Shown here: positions 28,501 through 38,335 of the stretch, one piece after another
Numbering within the stretch: position 1 is the stretch's first letter
Layout: each line of letters starts with the position of its first letter
From: CAIWHR01 sp963779805
GTDB taxonomy: Bacteria > Pseudomonadota > Gammaproteobacteria > Burkholderiales > Casimicrobiaceae
Assembly: GCA_963779805.1 (NCBI GenBank)
Contig: CAVZZN010000005.1
Location: forward strand, 310,001-374,000
Direction of reading: 5' to 3'
Length of the DNA: 64,000 nt
Notes under the pieces: generated by a model
What the model saw: only the letters and a program-made list of their open reading frames with translations
Told to the model about the DNA's origin: nothing
Databases searched by the model: none
Position numbers and translations under genes: made by a program

Positions 28501-28771
28501 GTTGCGACACGCCCGCGGCGCTCGTCGAGCTCATCCGCTGCAGGCCCGCCATCTGCCCGAAGTTGCGCTCCAGCGGCGCGGTGACCGTTTGCGCCATCAC
28601 CTCCGGGCTCGCGCCGGGGTAGAGCGTCTGCACCTGGATCGTCGGGTAGTCGACCTGCGGCAACGCGGACAGCGGCAGGAAGCGAAAGCCGACGAAACCC
28701 GCGAGCACGATCGCGAGCATGACGAGCGAGGTCGCGACGGGTCGCTGGATGAAGGGACGCGAAGGGCTCAT
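25586..28771 (-). CDS. mdtB: RND multidrug efflux inner-membrane protein, MdtB-like (three frameshifts)
   Basis: Second RND subunit of the heteromeric pump. ATG 28771 begins MSPSRPFIQRPVATSLVMLA. The N-terminal half is intact through the helix-4 region ATGFVVDDAIVMIENIARF and KGLFPTQDTG. Frames change near 27025 (then QLQARLQAGESISYARMAQ), near 26630 (then NVVSDANATGVAAYVVLD) and near 26210 (then MPSAVTMTFLGAAGAYEAS), each needing one base. The C-terminal half ends LLIGIVKKNAIMMIDFAIDAER and PLGLAIFGGLVVSQMLTLFTTP. Length after correction is about 1061 residues, close to E. coli MdtB (1040). Because three well-conserved segments lie in three frames, error or recent inactivation are both possible; error is more likely given similar indels elsewhere. 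Confidence 0.85.
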   Translation of the reverse strand: MSPSRPFIQRPVATSLVMLAIVLAGFVGFRFLPLSALPQVDYPTIQVQTLYPGASPEVMAQTVTAPLERNFGQMAGLQRMSSTSAAGVSQLTLQFGLGVALDVAEQEVQAAINAGGSLLPADLPAPPVYAKVNPADAPVLTLSITSDTLPLTEVQNLVNTRLAQKISQVSGVGLVALSGGQRPAVRIQADTQALASYGLGLDTLRTAIAAANANSAKGSFDGPTRAWSINANDQLLTAADYLDLIVAYRNGAPVRLRDVARAVDSAENVNLGAWAGTTCASVPVDALSARPGECRPALRPAIILDVQRQPGANVIQTVDAIKSRLAELTAGLPPTVQVQVLSDRTTGIRASVNDVELELMLAVVLVVLVIFAFLHSLRATVIASLAVPISLIGTFGAMYLMGYSINNLSLMALTIATGFVVDDAIVMIENIARFREQGLPPLEAALKGANQIGFTIISLTVSLIAVLIPLLFMGDVIGRLFREFAVTLAITILISAVVSLTLVPMMSGHWLKRPEDEKRGRAYEFGQRMQARFDRVIAHYDRALQWVLARQGMTLVVALATLALTVLLYVLIPKGLFPTQDTGPAAGAPAGRRVDLLRAHGAAAAAGRQRDPRRSRRRIAELDRRRRRREQHHAAHGPHAHQPEARTPRRAAGDDGPAGGARRPDRRPAAVRAADAGPHDRCRVRPHAVPRIPRSGRPQSGRTVGDAACAAPAGRRAPCAMWSRTPTRPGWPRTSCSIATRPRGSRSAQPTSTMRSTAPSGNASCRRSSPRPTSTASFSRRDRVSSPPRRGSASCICAPERAKRRRSPRSPPCRSGPRRFRSRTSPSSRPPRSASTPRPAYRSEKPWTRCAPPRDPLHMPSAVTMTFLGAAGAYEASLANELWLILAAVVCVYIVLGVLYESYIHPLTILSTLPSAGVGALLALMITGNDLGVVGLIGIILLIGIVKKNAIMMIDFAIDAERNEGKSPRDAIHQAALLRFRPILMTTLAALFAAVPLMLGMGEGAELRRPLGLAIFGGLVVSQMLTLFTTPVIYLAFDRLARRVSPRRVRNGPDAPERTPS

Positions 28772-28811
28772 CGGGTGTATCGCAGCGCCGTCGTGGAGCG
28801 CGAGCGCAGCG

Positions 28812-30086
28812 TCACGGCGTGGTCGCGGGCGCGGCGCGGCGACGCTCGGCCCCACCATTGCGGCCGCCGCGGTTCGCGTCGTTCGCGGCGCCGGGCAGCG
28901 CCACGCGCGAGCCGTCGCGCAGGCGGTCCGCCCCTTCGGTGATCACCTTCTCGCCGCCCTGCAGGCCCTGCGCGATCGCGACCTTGTCGTTCGCGATCTG
29001 GCCGGCGGTCACCTTGCGCATCGCGACGGTGCGTTCGGCCTCGTTCAGCACGAACACGTAATCGCCGTCGCCGCCGTGCCGCAACGCGGTAACGGGCACC
29101 ACGACCGCATTCGGGATCGTGCGCAGGAGCAGCCGCACGTTCACGAACTGGCTCGGGAACAGCGTGTTGCGCGCATTGCCGAAGCGCGCCTTGGCGCGCA
29201 CCGTCCCGGTCTGCTGGTCGACCTGGTTGTCGAGCGTCGAGAAGGTGCCGGTGTCGAGCACCGTCGAGCGCGTGCGATCGAGCGCGTCGACCGGCAGTTT
29301 CGCGCCCGCGTTCACGCGCGCCTGGATGTCCTGCACGCGGTCCTGCGGCACCGCGAACTCGACGTCGATCGGCACGAGACGCGTGATCACCGCGATGCCG
29401 TTGACGTCGCTCGAGCTGACGAGATTGCCGACGTCGACGACGCGCAGGCCCACGCGGCCGTCGATCGGCGCCTCGATGCGGGTGTTCGCGAGGTTGAGGT
29501 TCGCCGTCGCCTCCGCTGCGCGATCGGCGGTGACGGTGCCTTCGAGCTGCTTCACGAGGGCGGCCTGCGTGTCGACATCCTGGCGCGCGATCGAGTCCTG
29601 CGCGAGCAGCGTGCGATAGCGCTCGAGCGTGAGGCGTGCGTTCTCGAGTTGCGCCTCGTCGCGTTGGCGTTGCCCCGTGGCCTGCATCAGGGCGTTCTGG
29701 AACGGGACGGGATCCACTTGGGCGAGCACCTGGCCGGCCTTCACGGTCTGGCCCTCGCGATAGAGCACCTGCTTGAGGATGCCGGACACCTGCGGGCGCA
29801 CCGTCACCGTGGCCGCGGGCGTGACCGTGCCCAGGGCTTCCATCGTGACGGGGATGTCGATGCGCTCGGCGCTGGCGACCCCCACCGTGGTGGGAGGCGC
29901 ACCGCGGCGGCCGGGGCCGTTGCGCTGGGCGGCCTGCCCGCCCTCACCGTGCGTGAGATGCCACGCGAGCGCCGCGACGCCGGCGAGCAGCAGCAGGGCG
30001 AGCGCGCCGCCGATGAGCGTGCCGCGCCTGCCCATGCGCGTGCGCGCGGGCACGCGGTCCGGCTCGGGACCGGGAAGAGGGTCCAT
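28812..30086 (-). CDS. mdtA: RND efflux periplasmic adaptor, MdtA-like
   Basis: A membrane-fusion protein of 424 residues. The N-terminal anchor (about 23-42) is followed by a Gly/Pro linker, the first lipoyl half TVRPQVSGILKQVLYREGQTVKAG, a coiled-coil hairpin (about 130-190), and the second lipoyl half NTRIEAPIDGRVGLRVVDVG. The DVEFAVPQDRVQDIQ and FPSQFVNVRLLLRTIPNAVVVP segments match the MdtA/AcrA beta-barrel. It is the first gene of the mdtA-mdtB-mdtC-outer-membrane-factor operon, 40 bp ahead of mdtB. No regulator gene adjoins it. Its start is 9 bp from the annotated end of ttcA, so it could be read through from that gene. Confidence 0.9.
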   Translation of the reverse strand: MDPLPGPEPDRVPARTRMGRRGTLIGGALALLLLAGVAALAWHLTHGEGGQAAQRNGPGRRGAPPTTVGVASAERIDIPVTMEALGTVTPAATVTVRPQVSGILKQVLYREGQTVKAGQVLAQVDPVPFQNALMQATGQRQRDEAQLENARLTLERYRTLLAQDSIARQDVDTQAALVKQLEGTVTADRAAEATANLNLANTRIEAPIDGRVGLRVVDVGNLVSSSDVNGIAVITRLVPIDVEFAVPQDRVQDIQARVNAGAKLPVDALDRTRSTVLDTGTFSTLDNQVDQQTGTVRAKARFGNARNTLFPSQFVNVRLLLRTIPNAVVVPVTALRHGGDGDYVFVLNEAERTVAMRKVTAGQIANDKVAIAQGLQGGEKVITEGADRLRDGSRVALPGAANDANRGGRNGGAERRRAAPATTP

Positions 30087-30095
30087 CGTGCTCCT

Positions 30096-31220
30096 TCAGG
30101 GTGGATCGGGCGCGGGGCACGGACGTGCCCTCGGCCGGTGCGCTTCGTCCGCCATGCGCTCGCGTTGGACGCCGGCGCCGCGCAGTGGTGCCCGCGGCGG
30201 GCCCCCCGAATTGCAAGCAAATGTTGCTCCAGCGCGCGGCGCTACTCCTGCGCGGCGCGCGAGCGGGAAGGCAACGGGGATCGCGGTTGCGCTGTCGCCC
30301 GCCGCGGCGGCGCGCTCGAGTTCGGGATCGACGTCGAAGCCGATGTCGCCATCGGGCACGGGACGTCCGGTTGCGCGGACGGCAGCGAAGTCCTGCAGCG
30401 AACGGTCGAGGAGATGGGTGCCGACCACGTTGCCCATCGCGTTGAAGATCGACTCGATGCGCCCGGGATGGTGCCGCTCCCATTCGCGCAGCATCGCCGT
30501 CACCTGCTTTCTCTGCAGATGCTCCTGCGAGCCGCAGAGATTGCACGGGATGACGGGGAACGCGCGCACCTCGGCGTAGCGCGCGAGGTCGCGCTCGCGG
30601 ACGTAGGCGAGCGGCCGGATCACCACGTGGCGCCCGTCGTCGGAGACGAGCTTGGGCGGCATCGTCTTCAGCTTGCCGCCGAAGAACAGGTTGAGGAAGA
30701 ACGTCGCCATCATGTCGTCGCGGTGGTGGCCGAGCGCGATCTTGGTCGCGCCGAGCTCGCCCGCTACCCGATACAGCACCCCGCGACGCAGGCGCGAGCA
30801 CAGCGAGCACATGGTTGCGCCCTCGGGGACGACGCGACGCACGACGCTGTACGTGTCCTGCTCCGCGATCCGGAACGGCACGCCGATGCCTTCGAGGTAG
30901 CGCGGCAGGACGTCGGCGGGAAAGCCGGGCTGCTTCTGGTCGAGATTGACGGCGATGAGCTCGAACGGCACGGGCGAGCGCGCCCGCAGCGACAGCAGGA
31001 TGTCGAGCAGGCCGTAGCTGTCCTTGCCGCCCGAGAGGCACACCATCACGCGATCGCCGGCTTCGATCAGCGCGAAATCGCGGATGGCTTCGCCGACCTG
31101 CCGGCGCAAGCGCTTCTTCAGCTTGTTCGACTCGAACTCGACCTTGCGCGGGTCGCGTGTCGATGCGATGCGCGCCGTCGGAACGGCGATGACGGCAGGA
31201 GGCGTCTTGGGATCGTTCAT
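30096..31220 (-). CDS. ttcA: tRNA 2-thiocytidine synthetase TtcA
   Basis: Iron-sulfur enzyme that adds sulfur to cytidine 32 in certain tRNAs. From ATG 31220, the PP-loop ATP-binding motif SGGKDS is at residues 63-68. The [4Fe-4S] ligands are in CSLC (138-141) and CNLC (226-229). LGHHRDDMMATFFLNLF and RHHPGRIESIFNAMGNVV are typical TtcA segments. E. coli TtcA has 311 residues; this frame runs to 374. The last 55 or so, from about ARRAGVAPRAG onward, are low-complexity and Arg/Pro-rich. Either the gene has an unusual tail, or an indel has removed the true stop near residue 320. Confidence 0.92.
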   Translation of the reverse strand: MNDPKTPPAVIAVPTARIASTRDPRKVEFESNKLKKRLRRQVGEAIRDFALIEAGDRVMVCLSGGKDSYGLLDILLSLRARSPVPFELIAVNLDQKQPGFPADVLPRYLEGIGVPFRIAEQDTYSVVRRVVPEGATMCSLCSRLRRGVLYRVAGELGATKIALGHHRDDMMATFFLNLFFGGKLKTMPPKLVSDDGRHVVIRPLAYVRERDLARYAEVRAFPVIPCNLCGSQEHLQRKQVTAMLREWERHHPGRIESIFNAMGNVVGTHLLDRSLQDFAAVRATGRPVPDGDIGFDVDPELERAAAAGDSATAIPVAFPLARRAGVAPRAGATFACNSGGPPRAPLRGAGVQRERMADEAHRPRARPCPAPDPP

Positions 31221-31344
31221 GACGGCGAGGAGCGGGGGGCCGATGTTAGCATGCGCTGCTTCGCCTTTCTCCGGCCGCGCAGCGCTTTGCGGGCTCCGGT
31301 TTGGCGCTACCATTGCCGGAAACAACGATTCGGGGGGCAGCGCG

Positions 31345-31986
31345 ATGCAGACCATCCTGGTCGCCAATCCGAAGGGCGGCAGCGGCAAGACGACCCTTGC
31401 GACCCATGTCGCCGGCTGGCTTGCCGGCAAGCGGCAGGCGGTGGCGATCGCCGACCTCGATCGGCAGCAGTCCTCCTTCGAGTGGCTCTCGCGGCGCCCG
31501 GCGCTGTTTCCGGCCATCGGCCGCTGGGATGTCGAGACGCGCCGTGCCGATCTCGAGCGCCCGCTGCAATGGCTGGTGATCGACAGTCCGGCGGGACTGC
31601 ACGGCGACAAGCTGCGCGACACGGTGCGCCGCGCCGACATGCTGCTCGTGCCCCTCTCGCCGTCGGTGTTCGACATGGCCGCCACCGCGTATTTCCTCGA
31701 GGCGATTGCCGAACACAAGGCGGTGCGGCGGGGCGGCTTGCCGATCGGTGTGGTCGCCATGCGCGTCGATGCGCGCACGACCAGCGCGACCGAGCTCGAC
31801 GATTTCCTGCCGGCCTTCGAGTTTCCGGTGCTGACGCACCTGCGCGACGCGCAGATCTACGTGCACTGCGCACGCGACGGGGCGACGGTATTCGATCTGC
31901 CGCGCTCGCGCGCGGAGCAGGATTGGGAGCAGTGGCGCCCGCTGACGCGCTGGATCGCGCGCCAGGCGGTCACGCAGGCGGCGTGA
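31345..31986 (+). CDS. Stand-alone ParA-family ATPase
   Basis: A 213-residue P-loop ATPase of the ParA/MinD/MipZ group. ATG 31345 follows a GGGGGG purine site. The deviant Walker A NPKGGSGKTTLATH is at residues 8-21, with the signature lysine present (KGGSGKT). The second motif is AIADLDRQQSSFEWLSRRP, and the Walker B-like VIDSPAG follows near residue 85. No parB-like gene is adjacent, so this is not a normal chromosome-partition pair. Small orphan ParA proteins of this size position other cargo such as chemotaxis arrays or carboxysomes, or have unknown roles. It converges on the lipoprotein gene at 32003. Confidence 0.88.
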   Translation: MQTILVANPKGGSGKTTLATHVAGWLAGKRQAVAIADLDRQQSSFEWLSRRPALFPAIGRWDVETRRADLERPLQWLVIDSPAGLHGDKLRDTVRRADMLLVPLSPSVFDMAATAYFLEAIAEHKAVRRGGLPIGVVAMRVDARTTSATELDDFLPAFEFPVLTHLRDAQIYVHCARDGATVFDLPRSRAEQDWEQWRPLTRWIARQAVTQAA

Positions 31987-32002
31987 GGCCCTCGCGCGGG
32001 CG

Positions 32003-32393
32003 CTAGTAGGTCGGGGCCGGCGCGCGCCTTGTCCTCGGCGTCGCGGGCGTCCTGCGCCGCGCGGTGCGCGGCTTCCTTCGCCTTTTGCGTGGCCTCGCTC
32101 AGGCTCTCGCCCGCCTTCTGCGCGGCGTCCTTGGCCTTCTCGCCGGCCTCGGTCGCCGCGGCGTTCACCTTCGGCGCCGATTCGTGGATCGCCTGCGCGG
32201 CCTTGTCGGCGGCCTCCTTGGTCACCGCGCTCGCATCCTTCGCGGCTTCCTTGGCGGCCTCGCCGGTCTTCGCCGCTGCGTCCCTGGCGGCCGCGGCCGC
32301 CTTCTCGGCGGCCTCCTTGGTCTGATCGCTGCACGCTGTCGCGAGCGCGGCGAGGGTCACCGCGGCGAACAGCACCACTGCGTTGGGCTTCAT
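32003..32393 (-). CDS. Ala/Lys-rich lipoprotein with LEA-like repeats
   Basis: A small secreted lipoprotein. ATG 32393 starts MKPNAVVLFAAVTLAALATACSDQ, where LATAC is a lipobox. The rest is almost entirely Ala, Lys, Glu, Asp and Thr in roughly 11-residue units (for example AAEKAAAAARDAAAKTGEAA), predicted as one long amphipathic helix like late-embryogenesis-abundant or apolipoprotein-type proteins. In the present frame no stop occurs before 31857, overlapping the converging ParA gene. A one-base change in the GCGCGC run near 32020 would instead end it with APAPTY and TAG at 32003-32005, which I consider the true end. Function is unknown; such proteins are often linked to envelope stress or drying. 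Confidence 0.72.
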
Positions 32394-32409
32394 CGTGGCC
32401 TCTCTTGGG

Positions 32410-33159
32410 TCAGGCCGAGCGCATGACGCCGTGCAGCGGCGTCTCCCGGCAGATGGCGTCGTACGCCGCGCGATAGCTTTCGCTGCTCGGGTGCAGCCGG
32501 TCCTCCGCGAAATAGCGGCGCGGATCGCGCGAGAACACGTCCTCGCCCTTCTCGCGGAAGAAGTCGACGTAGTGCACGCCGAGCTCGCGCGACACGCGGA
32601 CGAACAGATCGCGCGCCTCGCGCGTGCGCATGGTGAGCAACCAGCTGAAAGGCGGGAAGAACACCGGGCACAGCCCCATGTTGGGCGTGCTCATGAAGAT
32701 GACGATGTCGGAGCGCTCGCGCGCCGCGAGCAACGCCGCCGTGATGTCCTGCTCGAGCTGCGGCATGGGCGTGGTGCGCAGGATGTCGTTGCCGCCGACG
32801 TGCACGAACACCACGTCGAAGCGGCCCGCCGGCAACGTTGCGAGCTGGTGCACGGCATCGGCGGCCTTGGCGCCGTTGCGCGCCCGATTGGTGACGGCAA
32901 CGTCGGGAAACTCGCGCGCGAGCAGGCCCGCGATGGAATCCTGCGCGCACGCGGCGCCGGTGCCCACACCGGTGCTGTCGCCTACAACCAGCACGCGCCG
33001 GCGGCAATCCGGCAGCTGGCGCTGGAAGGGCGTGCTGCGGCCGGCGATGCGGTACCCGTGATGGGCGTGCACGAACAGCGAGGCCAGCCGGTAGGCCATC
33101 ATCACGCCGGCGGCCGCGCTCGCGCGCCAGAACCATGGGCGCAACTGTGCGGTGATCAT
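32410..33159 (-). CDS. SGNH/GDSL-type hydrolase
   Basis: A probable esterase or lipase-like hydrolase of 249 residues. I chose ATG 33159 (MITAQLRPWFWRASAAAG), which gives an N-terminal hydrophobic anchor or signal (about 10-30). Block I GDST carries the catalytic serine at residue 62 (LVVGDSTGVGTG), the Gly/Asn blocks are RARNGAKA and HVGGNDIL, and block V DRLHPS contains the catalytic Asp and His. The substrate may be an acyl chain, carbohydrate ester or lipid. It lies 16 bp downstream of the lipoprotein start on the same strand but is read first; the two may be co-transcribed (this gene ends at 32410, the lipoprotein begins at 32393). Confidence 0.85.
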   Translation of the reverse strand: MITAQLRPWFWRASAAAGVMMAYRLASLFVHAHHGYRIAGRSTPFQRQLPDCRRRVLVVGDSTGVGTGAACAQDSIAGLLAREFPDVAVTNRARNGAKAADAVHQLATLPAGRFDVVFVHVGGNDILRTTPMPQLEQDITAALLAARERSDIVIFMSTPNMGLCPVFFPPFSWLLTMRTREARDLFVRVSRELGVHYVDFFREKGEDVFSRDPRRYFAEDRLHPSSESYRAAYDAICRETPLHGVMRSA

Positions 33160-33194
33160 CGCCTGCCTCCCGGGCATTGTGTCGCGACGTCCAT

Positions 33195-33211
33195 GTTGCA
33201 TCTTCTGCAAC
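33195..33211. repeat. Inverted repeat upstream of the SGNH hydrolase
   Basis: GTTGCA (33195-33200) and TGCAAC (33206-33211) form a perfect 6-bp inverted repeat around five bases. It lies 36 bp upstream of the hydrolase start, so it could be an operator. Short palindromes of this kind arise by chance in 64 kb, so the call is weak. Confidence 0.3.
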
Positions 33212-33359
33212 CGACATGCCAGCCCCGATCGCTCCGGGTGCGCGCCAGCGGAAGGCGATGTAATTCGGACATTGCCTCGCTCCGCCGGGCGCGCAACTTT
33301 TACATCAGGCCAGCGAGAAAGTGCGCCCTGCACCGCACGGCAGGGCGCGGGCTGCGATG

Positions 33360-33391
33360 AAAAAGGGCCGGCAACGTGGCGTTGCCGGCCC
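33360..33391 (-). terminator. Rho-independent terminator after acnA
   Basis: A perfect 12-bp stem, GGGCCGGCAACG paired with CGTTGCCGGCCC around a three-base loop, is preceded on the plus strand by AAAAA (33360-33364). Read on the minus strand this is stem then T-run, 21 bp after the acnA stop. It should end the mdh-to-acnA transcript. Confidence 0.88.
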
Positions 33392-33411
33392 CCGGCTGGC
33401 GTGAATCGCGT

Positions 33412-36246
<2,835 letters not shown>

Positions 36247-36259
36247 GCTGTCGTTCCTT

Positions 36260-36791
36260 TTATCTGCGCGGCGCGGGGCCGCCCTTGGCATCGTTCATGT
36301 TGATCCGCATCCCGTTGCCCAGGATCATGTCGCCGGGGCGCATGTCGGGCTTGCAGGCGCCGAGCCACTTCGCCTCGATGACGGCGCTGCCTTCCTTCAT
36401 GGTGCCCATCATCGGGGGGTCGTACGTCGACTTCGTCTCGACCTTGTAGGCCGTGTCGAACGAGCCGGTGAACACCGAGTGCGTCGTGGCGGTGGTCTCG
36501 CCGAACTTGCACACCGAGTCGACGATGATCTGGTTGCCGCTCTTCTTGATCTCCTGCTTGCTGCAGCTCTGCTTGGTCATGCCCTGCGCCTGCTGCTGCA
36601 CGGCGTTGTCGGTCTTCTCGTCGATGCACATCTGCATGGGTGCTGCCGCGGGCCCGCGCGGCGGGGATGGCGGAGGTGCTGGTCCTGATCTCCCACAGGC
36701 CGGACTTGCGCTTCGGAAAGTCCTGCGCCGAGGTGGTCGTGGTCGCGAACGCGGCGGCGATGGCGACGAAGGTGAGGGTTGCGTAGCGCAT
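36260..36791 (-). CDS. DUF3617-like secreted protein (frameshifted)
   Basis: A small exported protein of about 176 residues. ATG 36791 begins MRYATLTFVAIAAAFATTTTSAQ, a clear Sec signal with an Ala-x-Ala cleavage site, followed by DFPKRKSGLWEIR, the typical DUF3617 opening. The frame shifts near 36640-36680 and resumes MQMCIDEKTDNAVQQQAQGM, with cysteines in KQSCSKQEIKK and DSVCKFG and an end at MRPGDMILGNGMRIN. The family is periplasmic and of unknown function. It sits between acnA (14 bp after this gene) and prpD (24 bp before its start) on the same strand, which is a striking position for an exported protein inside a cytosolic enzyme operon. Confidence 0.75.
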
Positions 36792-36814
36792 GCGGGAAAC
36801 TCCGGTCGAGTCCA

Positions 36815-38269
36815 TCAGATCACGTACAGGTCCATGTATTCGTGCACCGGCATCGCGTCGAGCCTGCCCGCGTCGAGCGAGGCCTCGAGGATCGCATGCT
36901 GCTGCTTTGCCGGGAAGCGCCGGGCGAGGTTGGTGCGGAACTTCTCCACGAGCACGGGAATGCCTTCGCTGCCGCCGGCGGCGGTGCCCGATCGGATATT
37001 CCACCACGACCTCGTCGAGCCGCTTGCCGTCGCCGAACTCGATCGTGATGGCGTTGGCGATCGAGCGCTTCTCGGGATCGAGGTAATCGCGCGTGAACGC
37101 CTTGTCCTCGACGCACGCCATCTTCGCGCGCAGGGCGTCGATGCGCGGGTCGGCGGCCACCTCGTCCTCGTAGTCGGCGGCGGTGAGCCGCCCGAAGATG
37201 AGCGGCACCGCGACCATGTACTGGATGCAGTGATCGCGATCGGCGGGATTGGCGAGCGGCCCCTGCTTGTCGATGATGCGGATCGCCGACTCGTGCGTGC
37301 GGATCGTGACTTTCTCGATGTCCTCGATGGCGCGACCCGCGTCCTTCGAGCTTGCGGTGCAGCGTCATCGCCGCCTCGGCCGCGGTCTGGGCGTGGAACT
37401 CCGCGGGGAAGCTGATCTTGAACAGCACGTTCTCCATGACGTAGCTGCCGTAGGGACGCTGGAACTTGAACGGCTGGCCGCGGAACAGGACGTCGTAGAA
37501 GCCCCACGTCTTCGCGGTGAGCACGGACGGGTAGCCCATCTCGCCCTTGCTCGCCATGAGCGCGAGGCGCACCGCGCGCGAGGTCGCGTCGCCCGCCGCC
37601 CAGCTCTTGCGCGATCCGGTGTTCGGCGCGTGCCGGTACGTGCGCAGCGACTGGCCGTCGACCCACGCGAGCGACACCGCGTTGACGAGCTCCTCGCGCG
37701 AGAGGCCGAGGAGCTTGCGCCACGACCGCCGTCGAGGCGACCTTCACCAGCACCACGTGATCGAGCCCGACGCGGTTGAAGCTGTTCTCGAGCGCGATGA
37801 CGCCCTGGATCTCGTGCGCCTTGATCATGCCGGTCAGCACGTCGCGCATCGTGAGCGGCGCCTTCCCGGCCGCGACCGCATTGCGCGACAGCCAGTCCGC
37901 AGTCGCGAGGATGCCGCCCAGGTTGTCGGAGGGATGGCCCCATTCCGCCGCAAGCCAGGTGTCGTTGAAATCGAGCCAGCGGATCATCGCGCCGATGTTG
38001 AACGCGGCCTGCACCGGATCGAGCTGGAACTGCGTGCCCGGCACCTTGGCGCCGTTCGGGACGACGGTGCCGGGCACGACGGGCCCGAGCAGCTTGGTGC
38101 AGGCGGGATACGACAGCGCCTCGAGCCCGCAGCCGAGCGTGTCGATCAGGCAGTTGCGGGCCGTCTCGTACGCCTCGGTGCTCCCGATCTCGTAGTCGAG
38201 GACGTAATCGACGATGTCGGTGAGCACCTTGTCGGGCTCGGGGCGCACGTTGCTGATGTGGGTCGACAT
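36815..38269 (-). CDS. prpD: 2-methylcitrate dehydratase PrpD (three frameshifts)
   Basis: MmgE/PrpD-family enzyme that dehydrates 2-methylcitrate to 2-methyl-cis-aconitate. ATG 38269 begins MSTHISNVRPEPDKVLTDIVDYVLDYEIG. The conserved RWLDFNDTWLAAEWGHPSDNLGGILA segment marks PrpD. Frames change near 37722 (to ELVNAVSLAWVDGQSLRTYR), near 37345 (to KDAGRAIEDIEKVTIRTHESA) and near 36985 (to SEGIPVLVEKFRTNLARRFP). It ends MPVHEYMDLYVI with TGA at 36815-36817. Length after repair is about 484 residues, the same as E. coli PrpD (483). PrpC and PrpB genes are immediately upstream on the same strand. Confidence 0.9.
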   Translation of the reverse strand: MSTHISNVRPEPDKVLTDIVDYVLDYEIGSTEAYETARNCLIDTLGCGLEALSYPACTKLLGPVVPGTVVPNGAKVPGTQFQLDPVQAAFNIGAMIRWLDFNDTWLAAEWGHPSDNLGGILATADWLSRNAVAAGKAPLTMRDVLTGMIKAHEIQGVIALENSFNRVGLDHVVLVKVASTAVVAQAPRPLARGARQRGVARVGRRPVAAHVPARAEHRIAQELGGGRRDLARGAPRAHGEQGRDGLPVRAHREDVGLLRRPVPRPAVQVPASLRQLRHGERAVQDQLPRGVPRPDRGRGGDDAAPQARRTRVAPSRTSRKSRSARTSRRSASSTSRGRSPIPPIAITASSTWSRCRSSSGGSPPPTTRTRWPPTRASTPCARRWRASRTRRSRAITSIPRSARSPTPSRSSSATASGSTRSWWNIRSGTAAGGSEGIPVLVEKFRTNLARRFPAKQQHAILEASLDAGRLDAMPVHEYMDLYVI

Positions 38270-38335
38270 GGGTTTCTTTTCGGTTGGGGCGGTGACCGGA
38301 ACGGAACTGAGGGGAATCGGGCGCAGCGGCCCCGA

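Noticed and set aside
27155..28942. A plus-strand open frame of about 595 codons antisense to mdtB
   Set aside because: It is composed of RDRE/DGEGD-like repeats typical of antisense frames in RND genes; no start signal or motif.
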